Assembly (NCBI GenBank): GCA_027922465.2
Contig: BQMF02000474.1
Location: forward strand, 186,001 to 250,000
Source of the DNA: Turritopsis dohrnii
Lineage: Eukaryota; Cnidaria; Hydrozoa; Anthoathecata; Oceaniidae
DNA: 64,000 nucleotides
Reading direction: 5' to 3'
Shown here piece by piece: positions 1-11,800 of this stretch (positions are counted from its first letter, which is position 1; the number at the start of each line of letters is the position of its first letter). Made by a program: the position numbers and the translations under genes. Below the pieces are notes generated by a model. It was given only the letters and a program-made list of their open reading frames with translations, made no database searches and was not told where the DNA came from.

Positions 1-232
1 TACATAGTAGCCGAGATAATGTCTTTTAAACAGATAAGTATTGTAAGCATCTTTTCTCTTTGTTGTTGATAAATTTTCAAATACTTGCCCTTCGTCACTT
101 CGTTGTTACCATTTTTTGTTTATATTCGCACTCGCTTTTGCACTCGCGCTATCCTCGCCAGATTTGAAGCGGCCCTCAAAAACATCTGATTTTTCGGGAA
201 CCAATCAGAATTCAGAAATAGACCAGCCGATG

Positions 233-264
233 CCAGGGCCTTCTTTCTTTAGAAGAAGCCCTGG
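233..264. repeat. short hairpin (CCAGGGC / GCCCTGG)
   Basis: A near-perfect palindrome: CCAGGGC followed by CTTCTT, a short T-rich loop, then AAGAA and GCCCTGG. It is followed by ATCGAGGTTG. This looks like the end of a dispersed element rather than a gene signal. No partner end was found inside the window, so the element cannot be delimited. Confidence 0.4.
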
Positions 265-666
265 GATCGAGGTTGTAACTCGACTGATTTCTTGCTCCCT
301 TGTTCACATAAAGTTTTAGCAGCGTTTCGCTCTCAGAATGCACTACATCAAAATTAAGAGTGGGAAATGGCGCATTGAAATGAATAATTTACTCAGCGAC
401 CGCTATTAAAATAGGCCGATTGTTTTTTTTTCGTCCGGTCCTTATGAAAGGCTAGTGAAGTTAGACTTGTTTCCGCGCAATCACGTTTTGCACCATTTTG
501 CTTTGCATCAATGCGTTCAACCCTAACCCTAATCCTTATGTGTCACTACTTTATATATACTTCCTAACTTCAGTATACTGAATTCAACTGTCTTCAGATT
601 AATTTCAATTTACTTTCGGTAAGTTTTTGTCCAAACTGCATAAAACTAAATGTGTTTATGTATCAT

Positions 667-858
667 TGGATTTCTGCGAAAGCAAGAAATACTTTAAAAC
701 CGGCTTTGTTTTTGGATTTCTGCGTAAGCAAGAAATACTTTACGATCGTCTTTCTCCTGTTTTTTGGATTTCTGCGTAAGCAAGAAAGCCTTTACGATCG
801 TCCGTGTTTTTGGATTTCTGCGTAAGCAAGAAATACTTTACGATCGTCCGTGTTTTTC
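667..858 (+). repeat. four tandem copies of a 46-53 bp hairpin repeat
   Basis: Each copy begins TGGATTTCTGCG(A/T)AAGCAAGAAA and continues with TACTTTA and, in three copies, CGATCGTC. TTTCT and AGAAA can pair around a GC-rich core, so each copy can form a small hairpin. The array sits directly before the first large repeat unit. A related reverse-strand arrangement appears near 43.8-44.1 kb, so this is a property of a dispersed repeat family. Confidence 0.75.
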
Positions 859-999
859 TGTTTTCATCTTACTGTCCAAACCTACGCATTTTTGTTTCTT
901 AAATTTCATTGGTTCATAAAAAATCAGTCTCAATCGTGATTGGTGCATAATGCCCGATTTCTACGAAAGGGTGCTAATATAGCCACCTCCACTTAAATA

Positions 1000-2925
1000 T
1001 TCATTCATTCATTAGGTTTATTCGTAAATGATAATCTACATTACCTAAACGTATAAAAAGATAATAAAATATTAGATGTTGTTTTTTACAAATTTCGTGA
1101 TGATTTTATTCCAATCATTTGTATTTTCTTTGGCTAGACGTTCTGCATCTGTCCACGAAAAATTCATTCTCTTCAGGTCTTCCTTGATCTTGGATATCCA
1201 CGTCGTTTTGGGCTTTCCGGGTGGTTTCGAATACGGCGATAGCCCATACCGCAGTGCTTTTTTGGCTGGTGTATCTTCTGCCATATTCATTAGTTTCCCG
1301 AACCACTTGAGCCGCCGGAGAGTGATCTTATTTCTCCAGCTTTGAGCACCGGTTCTTCGGTAAAGTTCCTCATTGCTCAGAGTGTTCGGCCATTTGATGT
1401 TAAAAACATATTTTCTAATTAATTTACGATGGAACGCATCGATTGAAATTTCGTGGCTCTTATTCAATGTCCAGATTTCTGAATTGTATAAAAATATTGG
1501 CTCGACATAGGTCTCTAGCACTTTCATTTTTGTGGAGTATGTCAAGTTTTTGTTTTTGAAAAGATGTTCAAGATTATTTGCGGCATTTATAGCCAATGAT
1601 TTTCTTCTTTTGACTTCTTCGTCAGTATCGAGGAGTGACCCAAGTAATTTGCATTTCTTCCACGAGTTGTTTTTTCGGTTGATTACATATCTTTCAGTCT
1701 TACTATCGTTTATCTGTAAGCCTTTATCTGACAACTTTATGATCCTCTCTCGTTCGTATCTGCGGGAATTATTGAGATCACTGGTGATTTCGCTTATGTC
1801 ATCAGCATACTCCATGTTGATGGTGACGTGTTGGACTTGACTGCGTTGTGAGTAATTGTGTTCGCAAATTTCGTCAGGGATTTCGTGCATGTTGATGTTA
1901 CTTTGACTGTAGTGGTGATCGTGGAGATTGTTGGCTGTTGGTTCACCAAGTGATTTTGATAGGTAGTATGTAAACTCATTTGCACTTGCGCAATCGCCTT
2001 GGGGGGCACCAGTATCTGTGATGAAAGTTTGACTGAAACTGTTTCTACATCTCACCGCTAGTGTAACTTCTAGCATTTTCTTGACTATATGGAGTTCATC
2101 CGCATTTATCGTAGTTTGCAGGAACTCGATCATTGTTTTTCGTTGTATGCAGTCAAAAGCTTTGCTCATATCTAAGAGCTTTAGGTACACTGTTTCATTT
2201 TTTGAGTTAACTGTTCTTTCAATAACTGTTTTCGCTGCAAACACATGTTCCGTTGTTGACCTTCCTTTTCGATATGCTGCTTGGGATGATAGTGTTTCCC
2301 TGTCCATCTTGTCACCTATTCTGCCCATCATGGTCACAGCTAGGATTTTTCGAAGCGTTGATAGCAGAACTATCGGACGTAGACTGGTAACTGGTCCTCT
2401 TGGTTTCCCCGGTTTCTGAAGTGGTACTAGGATACCATGGTTGATCTCGATTGGGCATTGACCATGGGAAGCAACTCTGTTGAAAATACGTGCGATGTGA
2501 TGGAATATATCGTCGGGAGCATGTTTTATCAGTTCAACAGGTATATCGTCACAACCTGGTGATTTGTTGACTTTCAATTTTGATACCGCTTTCTTTATCT
2601 CGGCTGTTGTAAATGGTTTTGTCATCGGTGTTGGTTGTATGTCGGGCATTGGTTCAGCGTTTTTGTAGAATACATCTTTAAAATATTTTGAAACGATTCT
2701 CGATTGTTCTTGCTCATCGGTCGTTTGTCCATCGTTTGATGATATAACTAGTGGTGTTTTCGGTTTCATTTTGTTTATCTGCTTGACTGCATCATACATT
2801 TTTTCATTTTCATTTTGATTTGTTTCTAAAGTGCTCATAATTGATCTTATTTTCATATTTTCTTCGATCTTTCTTTCACGATGGATTTCTGTTAAAATAC
2901 GGTTACGATGTTTTTTCAGCCGATA
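1000..2925 (-). mobile_element. 5'-truncated non-LTR retrotransposon
   Basis: The element reads on the minus strand. Its 3' end is a short (TGAA)n tail, seen on the plus strand as TTCATTCATTCATT from 1000. Its truncated 5' end lies near 2921-2927, where the host repeat resumes at TTATTGGCTG. The insertion is defined by comparison with the uninterrupted repeat at 7720-7760. The host lost or altered about 8 bp at the junction. Only the reverse-transcriptase half is present. Confidence 0.85.
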
Positions 2926-2967
2926 AATTATTGGCTGATTTTCGCCATGCCATGTGATCGTCCACAA
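1072..2967 (-). pseudogene. LINE reverse transcriptase, endonuclease missing
   Basis: The open frame of about 630 codons encodes a non-LTR reverse transcriptase. Visible motifs in order are RPIVLLSTLRKIL, the AYRKGRSTTEH block, LDMSKAFDCIQ, GAPQGDCAS and the catalytic EYADDISE. A C-terminal region (RLKWFGKLMNM, then PGKPKTTW) follows, of the type common in RTE/CR1-like single-ORF elements. There is no upstream endonuclease. The first 13 or so codons are read from the flanking host repeat, and the frame begins at a TTG rather than an ATG, so the copy has no start of its own. The catalytic core is undamaged, so the truncation probably happened at insertion and the copy has decayed little since. 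The exact clade is uncertain. Confidence 0.85.
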
Positions 2968-5178
2968 AACGTTTTAAAAATGGCAGCGAAAGAACGTGTG
3001 TAGTTTGCTAAAAGTTTCTTTGATGGATATATGGCTTTAAAAGAAGTTAATACAGCTTATAATTTTATATAAAGAATTGCATTACTGTTGGGAACTTATC
3101 ATGTTCACAAAATTAAATTACAGTGTGGTTATTCTGTTTTTTGAAAGAAGTTTTCTTGAAGTTTAAAATATGAAAACAGTGCCAATACATGGTGTGTGGA
3201 AGAAAAGGTATTTCTTGTTTTATTTTTGCTCCAAGCCTTTTTAAATATGAAAGACCTTCGTGTATTTTGTATGTGTATGCATGTTTGAAGTCAATTTTTA
3301 GAAGCTTTTGGATTTTTAAAGCTCAGCTTAGCTTCCTTTCAGCTCCTCCCCAACATCACCAACAAATGCACTTTATACAGCTATTTATACTATATTTAGT
3401 AGCAATTTTTGGATGTATTCTGGCTATATCAGCTTATCTCTTTTCTCCCTACTTATGTTGTATTTTTTTAACTTTTAGATTAGATATGAGCTTTAATTTC
3501 TAAGTAATTATTATTGTGATATTTATATTTTTCATTCTGAGGAGATCAATATAGAAACTTTATATATTAGTTTGTGCTGCCCAAACGATATGTTGGTTAC
3601 CGCCAGTATACACAATCTTTTTATAGGATTCGTTATATTTAATGTGGTTAAATTAAAGTTTCGTATTGTGTCGATGCACTTTTTTTGGAGTATGTGGGTG
3701 GCAAATATCCAGTAACAATCATTCACCTTTTTCGTACAAAAAAACAGGTCTTCATAAATGATCTCTGCGATAGCATAAAGAAAAGCCCCTTTTTTATGTT
3801 ATGGTAGGCTGACTTTCTTGACGAACATTGTCAGTCGCATCAATATTTTTGTTTATTTAATGCTGATGCTTCTCGAGCTGAATGATGTGACTGTCTTAGT
3901 TTTGCAGGACTAGTGTGCTAGTGTTGCATTTTTGTGGCATTTTCAGCAGCAAAGCTTGCAGAAATCCTTCTGCCCGGTAGGGCATCTTGTTCTGTTTTTT
4001 TTTTCTCATCTTACTGTCCAAACCGGCGCATATTTGCTTCTCGAATTTCATTGGTTCATAAAAAAGCCGTCCCAATCGTGATTGGTGCATAATGCCCGAT
4101 TTCTACGAAAGGGTGCTAATATAGCCACCCTAACTTCAATAGCGACAATTTATTGGCTTGATCTGCGCCGTGCCATGTGATCATCCGGGTATTTTTCGAC
4201 TTTACATTTGCACGCCGTTTGCATAATGGTGTACTATCAGCGGTACCGAAGAAACCCACTTAGATTTCCAAAAGTTGATTGATCAATGTGGAATATATTT
4301 AAAAGAAGATTTACACTTCCAAAACCGAAAGTAAAGGGTAGAAAATTTATAATTTATCTTACAATGATTCTACTGTGTTCATTCTTTTCTAAAAACAAGT
4401 TCTCAATGTTTTATAAAAACAGTGTGTGAAAAAGAATGCTTTTGTTTTTTGGAAAATGTCTGGGATTCTTTTAAGACTTTCTAAATATGAAATATTGTTT
4501 GTTTCATGTGTGGACTGTAGTGCTTTTTAAGCTCTGGATACATACAGCTCAGCTCAGTTTCCTCTTCAGCTCCAACAACATACAAGACTGTCTTGTGTAC
4601 CTTCTGCCTGTGGCTGTGGTGCATCATTTTATGTTTGATGTTTCTCTAGCTATTTTAACTTATTTACTTGTATAGTTCTTGGCTGTATTATCAATGTCTT
4701 GAATTAGGAATGGGGACTTACTATTTACTTACTTTGATTGTCTGTAAATTCTAAATACTGGACATCCTTTAACGCAAATTTCTGCTTTCAGTTATGTTTG
4801 CTAATTTTGATAAGTTTTGTTTACTTTTTGTGTTTGGGAACTCTTTTCGTAATTTGTAAGATTGACCGTACATATTGTTGAAAGACTTATATATATACAT
4901 GTGAACTCGTGATATCTGAAAGCATCTATTTAAATTTAATGTTATTTTGTTCATTAAGTTTATTGCCAGTTTCGTATTGTGTCAGTTATGCTTTCATAAT
5001 GCCCTGGGGTGTATGCGTAATTAAAAATTAAATGCTTTTTAAGTTTCTGTATAAATCTTTATAATCTTTTCATGAAATTTAAGTTCAGGTAATGCCTTGT
5101 TTGTAATGTTTGTAAATTAAAAAGATGGCAACGACATTGTTAATCGAACTAAAGCACAAATTTCTGTTTTCAGTTATA

Positions 5179-5207
5179 CCGGGTGGTCCAAAAAAAACAT
5201 GTCCAAA
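5179..5207 (+). repeat. left terminal inverted repeat of the mariner element
   Basis: It begins CCGGGTGGTCC after the TA duplication and matches the reverse complement of 6970-6998 with one substitution (CATGTCC against CGTGTCC). Confidence 0.93.
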
Positions 5208-5570
5208 ATTTAATCCTTAATTTCTCCAAAATTATCAATGCATTTTAGCTTAACTTTTGTACAAAAATTATTTCGTATGTTTACAAACGAAATCCAAAAT
5301 ATCTTGCATATTGGACCATTTGCTATAAAGTTATGAACTTTTGAAGTTGGCATATAATTTTTGAGTTGTATGAAAATTGACGTCAAAAAGGGTGTTCTTT
5401 CTCTTGCTAAACTTTTGCAGATATCCGACAGTAATATCCTACGAGCATGTCGCATAATTTTTGTCAATACAACGTCTTCTTTTTCAAAAGATGCTATTCC
5501 ATTGTAGTCTGACGGTTTCGCATATTCACTTTTTCATCTTGGACGAAGCCGGTTCTCTTTTGCGTTAAAA

Positions 5571-6665
5571 ATGGTTTTTTCTGCCGAAGACAAAGCTGTG
5601 ATAAAAAATGATTACGTGGAAAAACAATGGACCGCATATCGAATTTGTCAGGAGCATCCATCAAAGAAGTGGCACAAAAACTCCGTACAAAATTTGATAA
5701 ATCGTTTCAAAGTTTTTGGATCAATGGATAGAAAACCGGGATCAGGGAGAAAAAGAACTGTAACAACGCCGGAGAATGAGAAGATTGTGAACGAGCTTAT
5801 TTGCTCGCAGGAGGACAATCCTGGATCCCATTTGTCACCTCGGGAGATAGAAAAGCACACAGGAATCAAAAGATCGTCCGTAGTGAGAATGGTAAAGCGT
5901 AACGGTTGGAAGAATTACAAAAGAGTCAAAACGCCACGAATGAGTGAAGCCACGAAGCAAAGACGCACAGAAAGAGCTGCAGCGCTTGCAGAGAGGTTTG
6001 GAAAAAGCAAAAGGAGCATCGAACGTTGTGTGTGGCAAGATGAGAAGGATTTTACTCTAGAGGTACCAATGAACAATCAGAACAGTAGAGTGTATGGTAA
6101 GGAGAAGAAAGCTGATGTTCCTGACGGTAGTCTGTTTCATGAAAAGAACAAACAGAGTAAGAAAGTCATGGTTTCCGCTTGTGTTTCATGGTATGGTGCA
6201 ACCAAGCCTTTCTTCGTCAACAACAATGGTATCAAAGTAAATGCTAAATCGTACCACAGACACCTAAACAAACAACTTATTCCCGAAATTGATGAACTCG
6301 TTAAACGAAAGGATTGGGTGTACATCCAGGATAGCGCGCCATCCCATCGGTCGAATCTGGTACAAGATTATCTTAAGGAGAGATTGAAGAAACGGTTTGT
6401 GAAATCAACTGAATGGCCCCCTTCGTCCCCAGACTGCAATCCCCTTGACTATCACTTCTGGGATAAAATAAAGTTAAAAGTGTATGAAAACCGATTTAAC
6501 CAACCATTCGATAATGAGGATCAATTGAAAAGAAGAATAAGAAGAGTCTGGTCAGAAGTAGCGCAAGATGTGGTCGAGATACGCAAAGCTCTCAAACAGT
6601 TTGTTCCTCGTTTAGAAACTGTTGCTGAAAAACAAGGCAATTGCATTAAAATGAAATTCAAATGA
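5571..6665 (+). CDS. mariner-like transposase with DD38D catalytic triad
   Basis: The 364-residue protein starts at an ATG (5571) and has no internal stop. The N-terminal half is a helix-turn-helix DNA-binding region: residues about 10-50 with WTAYRICQEHP, then about 85-120 with REIEKHTGIKRSSVVRMVKR, joined by a GRKR hook near 59-62. The DDE catalytic domain has D157 (WQDEKDF), D254 (YIQDSAPSH) and D293 (SPDCNPLDYHFW). The last two are separated by 38 residues, not the 34 of canonical mariner/Tc1. The enzyme should cut and paste its element at TA sites in the nucleus. Full length, an intact triad and matching TIRs suggest a recently active copy. Its exact subfamily is not settled here. Confidence 0.93.
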   Translation: MVFSAEDKAVIKNDYVEKQWTAYRICQEHPSKKWHKNSVQNLINRFKVFGSMDRKPGSGRKRTVTTPENEKIVNELICSQEDNPGSHLSPREIEKHTGIKRSSVVRMVKRNGWKNYKRVKTPRMSEATKQRRTERAAALAERFGKSKRSIERCVWQDEKDFTLEVPMNNQNSRVYGKEKKADVPDGSLFHEKNKQSKKVMVSACVSWYGATKPFFVNNNGIKVNAKSYHRHLNKQLIPEIDELVKRKDWVYIQDSAPSHRSNLVQDYLKERLKKRFVKSTEWPPSSPDCNPLDYHFWDKIKLKVYENRFNQPFDNEDQLKRRIRRVWSEVAQDVVEIRKALKQFVPRLETVAEKQGNCIKMKFK

Positions 6666-6969
6666 AAACTTTGAAAACTGTATTCTTTGTCTATCAATGC
6701 AACTTTTGCATCGTGAAAATTATTGATAGTTTGAATTTTGATTGTTTTAAACTCGGCTTGTCAAATTTCATTTCACCTTTTTGACGTCAATCTTTTACGA
6801 TTTTCCTGCAATAAAAAATAAGTGGTATCTAGAAAAAATATCATAGTTGTCCCTAAATCCATTCGTTTGAGTCCATTTTCCGTTTTTGAGCCCAAAAGTA
6901 CTTATAGTTTTCCGGTGCGAATTTCTGCGACTCTAGGTAAAAGACACTAAGCTTTATAAATAAAATAAA

Positions 6970-6998
6970 TTTGGACACGTTTTTTTTGGACCACCCGG
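6970..6998 (-). repeat. right terminal inverted repeat of the mariner element
   Basis: It ends in GGACCACCCGG and is followed by the TA duplication at 6999-7000. It mirrors the left repeat. Confidence 0.93.
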
Positions 6999-7592
6999 TA
7001 TGTTTATTGATTTTGTATGTATTATATATTTTGCATGATCAAAATCTATGTTTTCCTTTCTGTGCTTGTGATTTAGGAATTCCGGTTAGGAAGATAGAAT
7101 AGACATATTGAATTCATGTATATAAATTTATAACATTTCGATTGAATTACATGCATACTCATTGTCTTATCTGAGTAAATCACTGTGTCCTTGATATCAT
7201 TACGTGCCAATAAAATAAAGAACATTATGGCATTCTATAATCAAGTTTATTGTTTATTGGTATAAAATATTGCGTAGTGACAATTATGTTTTTCCAGATT
7301 TATGGGGAGTACATGATTAGAAGTTTAATAAACATATATTGTGGAAATGATTAACCTTTTTTAAATTTTAAGAATGTCTTAAGTGTAGTTTATACGGTCA
7401 AACTTTTGCCTTGTCTTATGTTAATCTAATGACCTGTACTTAAGAAAACTCTTGCATTCTTAAGTAAAAGTATTGTCTAATCGCAGGTCAATTGATTTAG
7501 ACAAGGCACAAGTTTGACGGTATAAACTACTTTCAATTTTCATTCTTCAGCTGATTTTGCAGAAATCCTTATGCCTGCAAGGGCATCTTGTT

Positions 7593-8803
7593 CATCTTAC
7601 TGTCCAAACCTACGCATTTTTGTTTCTTAAATTTCATTGGTTCATAAAAAAGCCGTCTTAATTGTCATTGGTGCATAATGCCCGATTTCTACGAAAGGGT
7701 GCTAATTTAGCCACCTCCACTTAAATAGCGATAGTTTATTGGCTGATTTTCGCCATGCCATGTGATCGTCCACAAAACGTTTTAAAAATGGCAGCGAAAG
7801 AACGTGTGTAGTTTGCTAAAAGTTTCTTTGATGGAAATATGGCTTTAAAAGAAGTTAATACAGCTTATAATTTTATATAAAGAATTGCATTACTGTTGGG
7901 AACTTATCATGTTCACAAAATTAAATTACAGTGTGGTTATTCTGTTTTTTGAAAGAAGTTTTCTTGAAGTTTAAAATATGAAAACAGTGCCAATACATGA
8001 TGGTGTGTGGAAGAAAAGGTATTTCTTGTTTTATTTTTGCTCCAAGCCTTTTTAAATATGAAAGATCTTCGTGTATTTTGTATGTGTATGCATGTTTGAA
8101 GTCAATTTTTAGAAGCTTTTGGATTTTTAAAGCTCAGCTTAGCTTCCTTTCAGCTCCTCCCCAACATCACCAACATATGCACTTTATACAGCTATTTATA
8201 CTATTATTTAGTAGCAATTTTTGGATGTATTCTGGCTATATCAGCTTATCTCTTTTCTCCCTACGTATGTTGTATTTTTTTTAACTTTTAGATTAGATAT
8301 GAGCTTTAATTTCTAAGTAATTATTATTGTGATATTTATATTTTTCATTCTGAGGAGATCAATATAGAAACTTTATATATTAGTTTGTGCTGCCCAAACG
8401 ATATGTTGGTTACCGCCAGTATACACAATCTTTTTATAGGATTTGTTATATTTAATGTGGTTAAATTAAAGTTTCGTATTGTGTCGATGCACTTTTTTGG
8501 AGTACGTGGGTGGCAAATATCCAGTAACAATCATTCAGCTTATTCGTACAAAAAAACAGATCTTCATAAATGATCTCCGCGATAGCATAAAGAAAAGCCC
8601 CTTTTTTATGTTATGGTAGGCTGACTTTCTTGACGAACATTGTCAGTCGCATCAATATTTTTGTTTATTTAATGCTGATGCTTCTCGAGCTGAATGATGT
8701 GACTGTCTTAGTTTTGCAGGACTAGTGTGCTAGTGTTGCATTTTTGTGGCATTTTCAGCAGCAAAGCTTGCAGAAATCCTTCTGCCCGGTAGGGCATCTT
8801 GTT
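7593..8803 (+). repeat. large repeat unit 3, uninterrupted
   Basis: This 1.2-kb unit is the cleanest copy of the family. It starts CATCTTACTGTCC immediately after the CATCTTGTT end of unit 2 and finishes with TGCCC-GGTA-GGGCA and TCTTGTT. From 7740 to 8790 it is nearly identical to the split unit 1. It serves as the empty-site reference for the LINE insertion in unit 1. No protein gene is supported. Confidence 0.75.
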
Positions 8804-8815
8804 CTTTTTTTTTTT

Positions 8816-11800
8816 CTGCTGTCCAAACCTAGCGGTTTTTTGAAATCTCGTGCGAATGTTTACACGAAGCCAAAGTCAAAGTCACGCATTTCAGTCGAAG
8901 AAGAACTCACAACAAATAACCAACCAAAAGGATCCCAAAGCAGCTTTAGTCAGTATAATTAGAAGCACATTTCCAAAACTGAAGACGAAGAATAAAATTT
9001 GTAGCAGTAATTTATTATTATCTTACATTATATTATTATGATTCAATGGAGATTTTTCGTTTCGTTTTATAAATAGAATGAAAAGGTATGTTTTGTTTTT
9101 GTGACTAATGTCTGAGATTTTTTCTAAAAAAAGATCAATGTTCGTTTCAAATGTGGGCTGTAATGTTCTTTAAGCTCAGGATGCGTACAGCTCAGCTTAA
9201 GTTCCATCTCAGCTCCAAATGTCTGCCTGCTCAGCATCACTTTTTATATCTTTAGCTAATGTTTCACTCTAGCTATATTTTAAGCTTATGTGCTTGTATA
9301 ATGCTTTGAAGTGCAGTATTGTTTTTTGTCGGTGATCAGTAGTTTTTAGGTTATCAATGTCTCTAATTATGGACAGCCTTCCTAATCTCCTTATAATAAT
9401 CCGCAATCGTGTGTAACACATTTAACTTGGTAAGTGTGAAAAAAGACTGGGGACGAAATGTTTCTATGGAAAATTCAATACGGCATCTTTAGAAAGTGAG
9501 TAACTGAGTGTACTGTGTGCACATCCACGATTAGTATATGCTCCTCCGTTTGGTTCTTTTTTGGTTTCGCACTGAAAATCTGCCGAAAAACGTCAATGGA
9601 GAAGCGCAAGCAATGCAATGTTCTTCGTTCGAAATTGGTTAACGATCATTTTGTAGCAGTAAAAACAAAAACAAAAAACTTCACGAACACGAAGATAGTT
9701 TTTTTTTAAAGCGAAGATCTTTAATTTTATTGTTTTAGTCGTTTTCGGAGAAAGATCGTATCGTAAAGATTGAATTAACAAGTGTAAGTAAATTCACGGA
9801 AGAACTGAATCAAAAATCAAAGTTTTGAGACTGTTTTCGTCTTTTTCCATAATTCATTTTTAGCAGTTTGGTAGGCTGGAACTATACTCATGATAATTTA
9901 ATAACCTTTTCTATGTTTGCTTTCCGATTTGGATAAGAAATCAAGTTTGTGTTTTGTTTTATTTTGCTTTCCTTTTTTGTTTGTGTGTATGTGTAGCATT
10001 TTGTTTATTATGATATGGTTTTCATTGCTCATGGAAATCTTCTTTTTTTTATATATATAGTTTAAAATAATTACGAAAGAATTTAACAAGTCTAAATGCT
10101 TGAGTGTTTTGGTAAAGAACAGACTATTAAAATAACGAATGGTATCGAATCTTAATGGATAAAGAAGCAACATTAGCAGGTATAATTCCGCATATCATTT
10201 ACATGGCGTTTTTATTCTCCTTCATAACATATCTTTTCTTTTTTGACTGTTTGGTAGGCTGAAGCTAAACTCATGATCTTTTAATAAATATTCCCTGTTC
10301 CTACTCATATGTTTGCTTCAAGTTTGCGTTCGTTCTTTTAGTTTGCTTTTGTTTGTGCGTATATGTAGCTAAATATGTTTTTATGATAGGTTTATTATTA
10401 ATAGAAATCTTCTTTTTTAGGTAAAATTAATTATGAAAGAATATATAAATTCGACATTGTAATATGAAGGGTGTTTGGTAAAGAACTGACTAATGAAACA
10501 ACGAATGCTATCGAATCTTATTGGAGTAAAGAAGCAACGTTAGCAGGTATAATTCCGTTTATCATTCATATTTCCTTTGGCGTTTTTATTTTTCACTACA
10601 CGCCAAGGCAGCTTTGTTTACCACCCATTATCATTAAAGACTGTAAGAACAAAATTCCCACCTATTGCCCTTTGCTATGCGCCATCTTAACCGACAAATA
10701 CAGCAGCCACTTCATCCATCGTGACATGAGGTTTTTTTTGTGTCTGTGTCAAAATCTACATTTTTATGTTTCGTAATCACCTCTTTCTCTTTTCACGATG
10801 AACTGAAATCTTACGACATTTTAATGATGACGTTAGATTAAAAAATAGTGCCGCCTCTGCGTAGCCTTACGTCAAATATGTAGGAAAAACGGTTTAAAAA
10901 AAGTTAAATATTTCACTCCCTAAATTAGAAGTGGTATGCACAGCGCCGATTATGATAACTTTTTATTTCTATAAATGTTCGACACGGGTGTGAGCGATGC
11001 GTCGTTTTGAGAAATGCAACAGTAAAAAGTTTTTACACGGGATACTAGTTTTGATATATAATTCGAAACACTTCACATCTGTAAAAAACATTCAACTTTC
11101 AGTTTTGTATTTTTCATGATCAAAATTTGTGTTTACTTTTGTGTTTGCAATTAGTCCATTGGTAATTAGGAAGATTGATAGCAATCTTTAATGTTTGAAG
11201 TATGTATATGATATACTCACGTAATTACTTTGAAATCAGAAATGATCAATGTACACTTAACATTATTCTGTATACTTTATTCCAAAATAAAGTAAGTATT
11301 TTTCATTCAGATGTTAATAAATATACGTCTGGTGGTATATATAGTTTAAAGTTTTTGTAGTGTCAATTATGCTTTCATGAAGCTCTGGGGAGTACGTATA
11401 ATAACTGTAGTGTGATAATTCTTTTCTAACTAAAAAGTTGCAACTTAAGAAGTTTTGAGTCAAAGAGCTATGTGTTTGTATTAGGGGAAAATGTTTCAAT
11501 GTTTCAGCCTTTCTAGATATGAAAGAATTTTTTTGTTTCTTGTTTGGGTTGTAATACTTTAACACCTTTTTCTCCTCAGCTTCAACATTACGTATTGGTT
11601 GTCTGCTCTGCACCACTTTTGCTTGATGATTGTTTAGCTAAGATATACTGACAATGCCCCCATTTACGAATGATCTTCCTAATCACGATTGTTAATGAAC
11701 AATTACGTTGTGTTCAATTTTTACGTGCTGTGTGGACGTGTATGTAGTGTTAATGTCGTATTGTATTGTTAGTCACAGTTGATATGTTTCTTTGTAGTTG

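Larger units (their letters stand above)
865..3991 (+). repeat. large repeat unit 1 (interrupted by a LINE)
   Basis: The unit starts CATCTTACTGTCCAAACC. It carries a block with two ATTGG boxes followed by GGTGCATAATGCCCGATTTC. It ends in GCAGAAATCCTTCTGCCC, a loop, GGGCATCTTGTT. A minus-strand LINE (1000-2925) splits it. Without that insertion the unit is about 1.2 kb and closely matches the uninterrupted copy at 7593-8803. The copies share short open frames (for example 3189-3503 and 7997-8284), but these are products of sequence identity and do not look like conserved coding. Confidence 0.75.
5179..6998 (+). mobile_element. mariner-like DNA transposon, apparently complete
   Basis: The inverted termini CCGGGTGGTCCAAAAAAAAC extend to about 28 bp (5179-5207 and 6970-6998) with one mismatch. 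The element is flanked on both sides by the dinucleotide TA (5177-5178 and 6999-7000), the target duplication typical of the Tc1/mariner superfamily. The interior carries a single uninterrupted transposase gene with about 390 bp of 5' and 330 bp of 3' noncoding sequence. The element lies inside repeat unit 2 and so is younger than that unit. Confidence 0.93.
4007..7592 (+). repeat. large repeat unit 2 (interrupted by a mariner element)
   Basis: It shows the same CATCTTACTGTCC start, ATTGG boxes and GGTGCATAATGCCCG block, and terminal hairpin (here ATGCCTGCAAGGGCAT) as unit 1. A mariner-like transposon occupies 5179-6998. Without it the unit is about 1.76 kb. It diverges clearly from units 1 and 3 through the middle and resembles the second half of unit 4 (11.1-12.8 kb) there. 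No convincing gene was seen outside the transposon. Confidence 0.65.

Noticed and set aside
520..536. AACCCTAACCCTAATCC resembling telomere repeat
   Set aside because: Only two full units; not an array.
3189..8284. Matching ORFs (104 and 95 codons) starting VCGRKGISCFIFAPSLF in units 1 and 3
   Set aside because: They are shared only because the repeat units are nearly identical; composition is not protein-like and units 2 and 4 lack them.
10471..10776. 101-codon ORF also found in the other inverted-repeat arm
   Set aside because: It starts at GTG without context, and identity of the arms explains the match; no domain seen.
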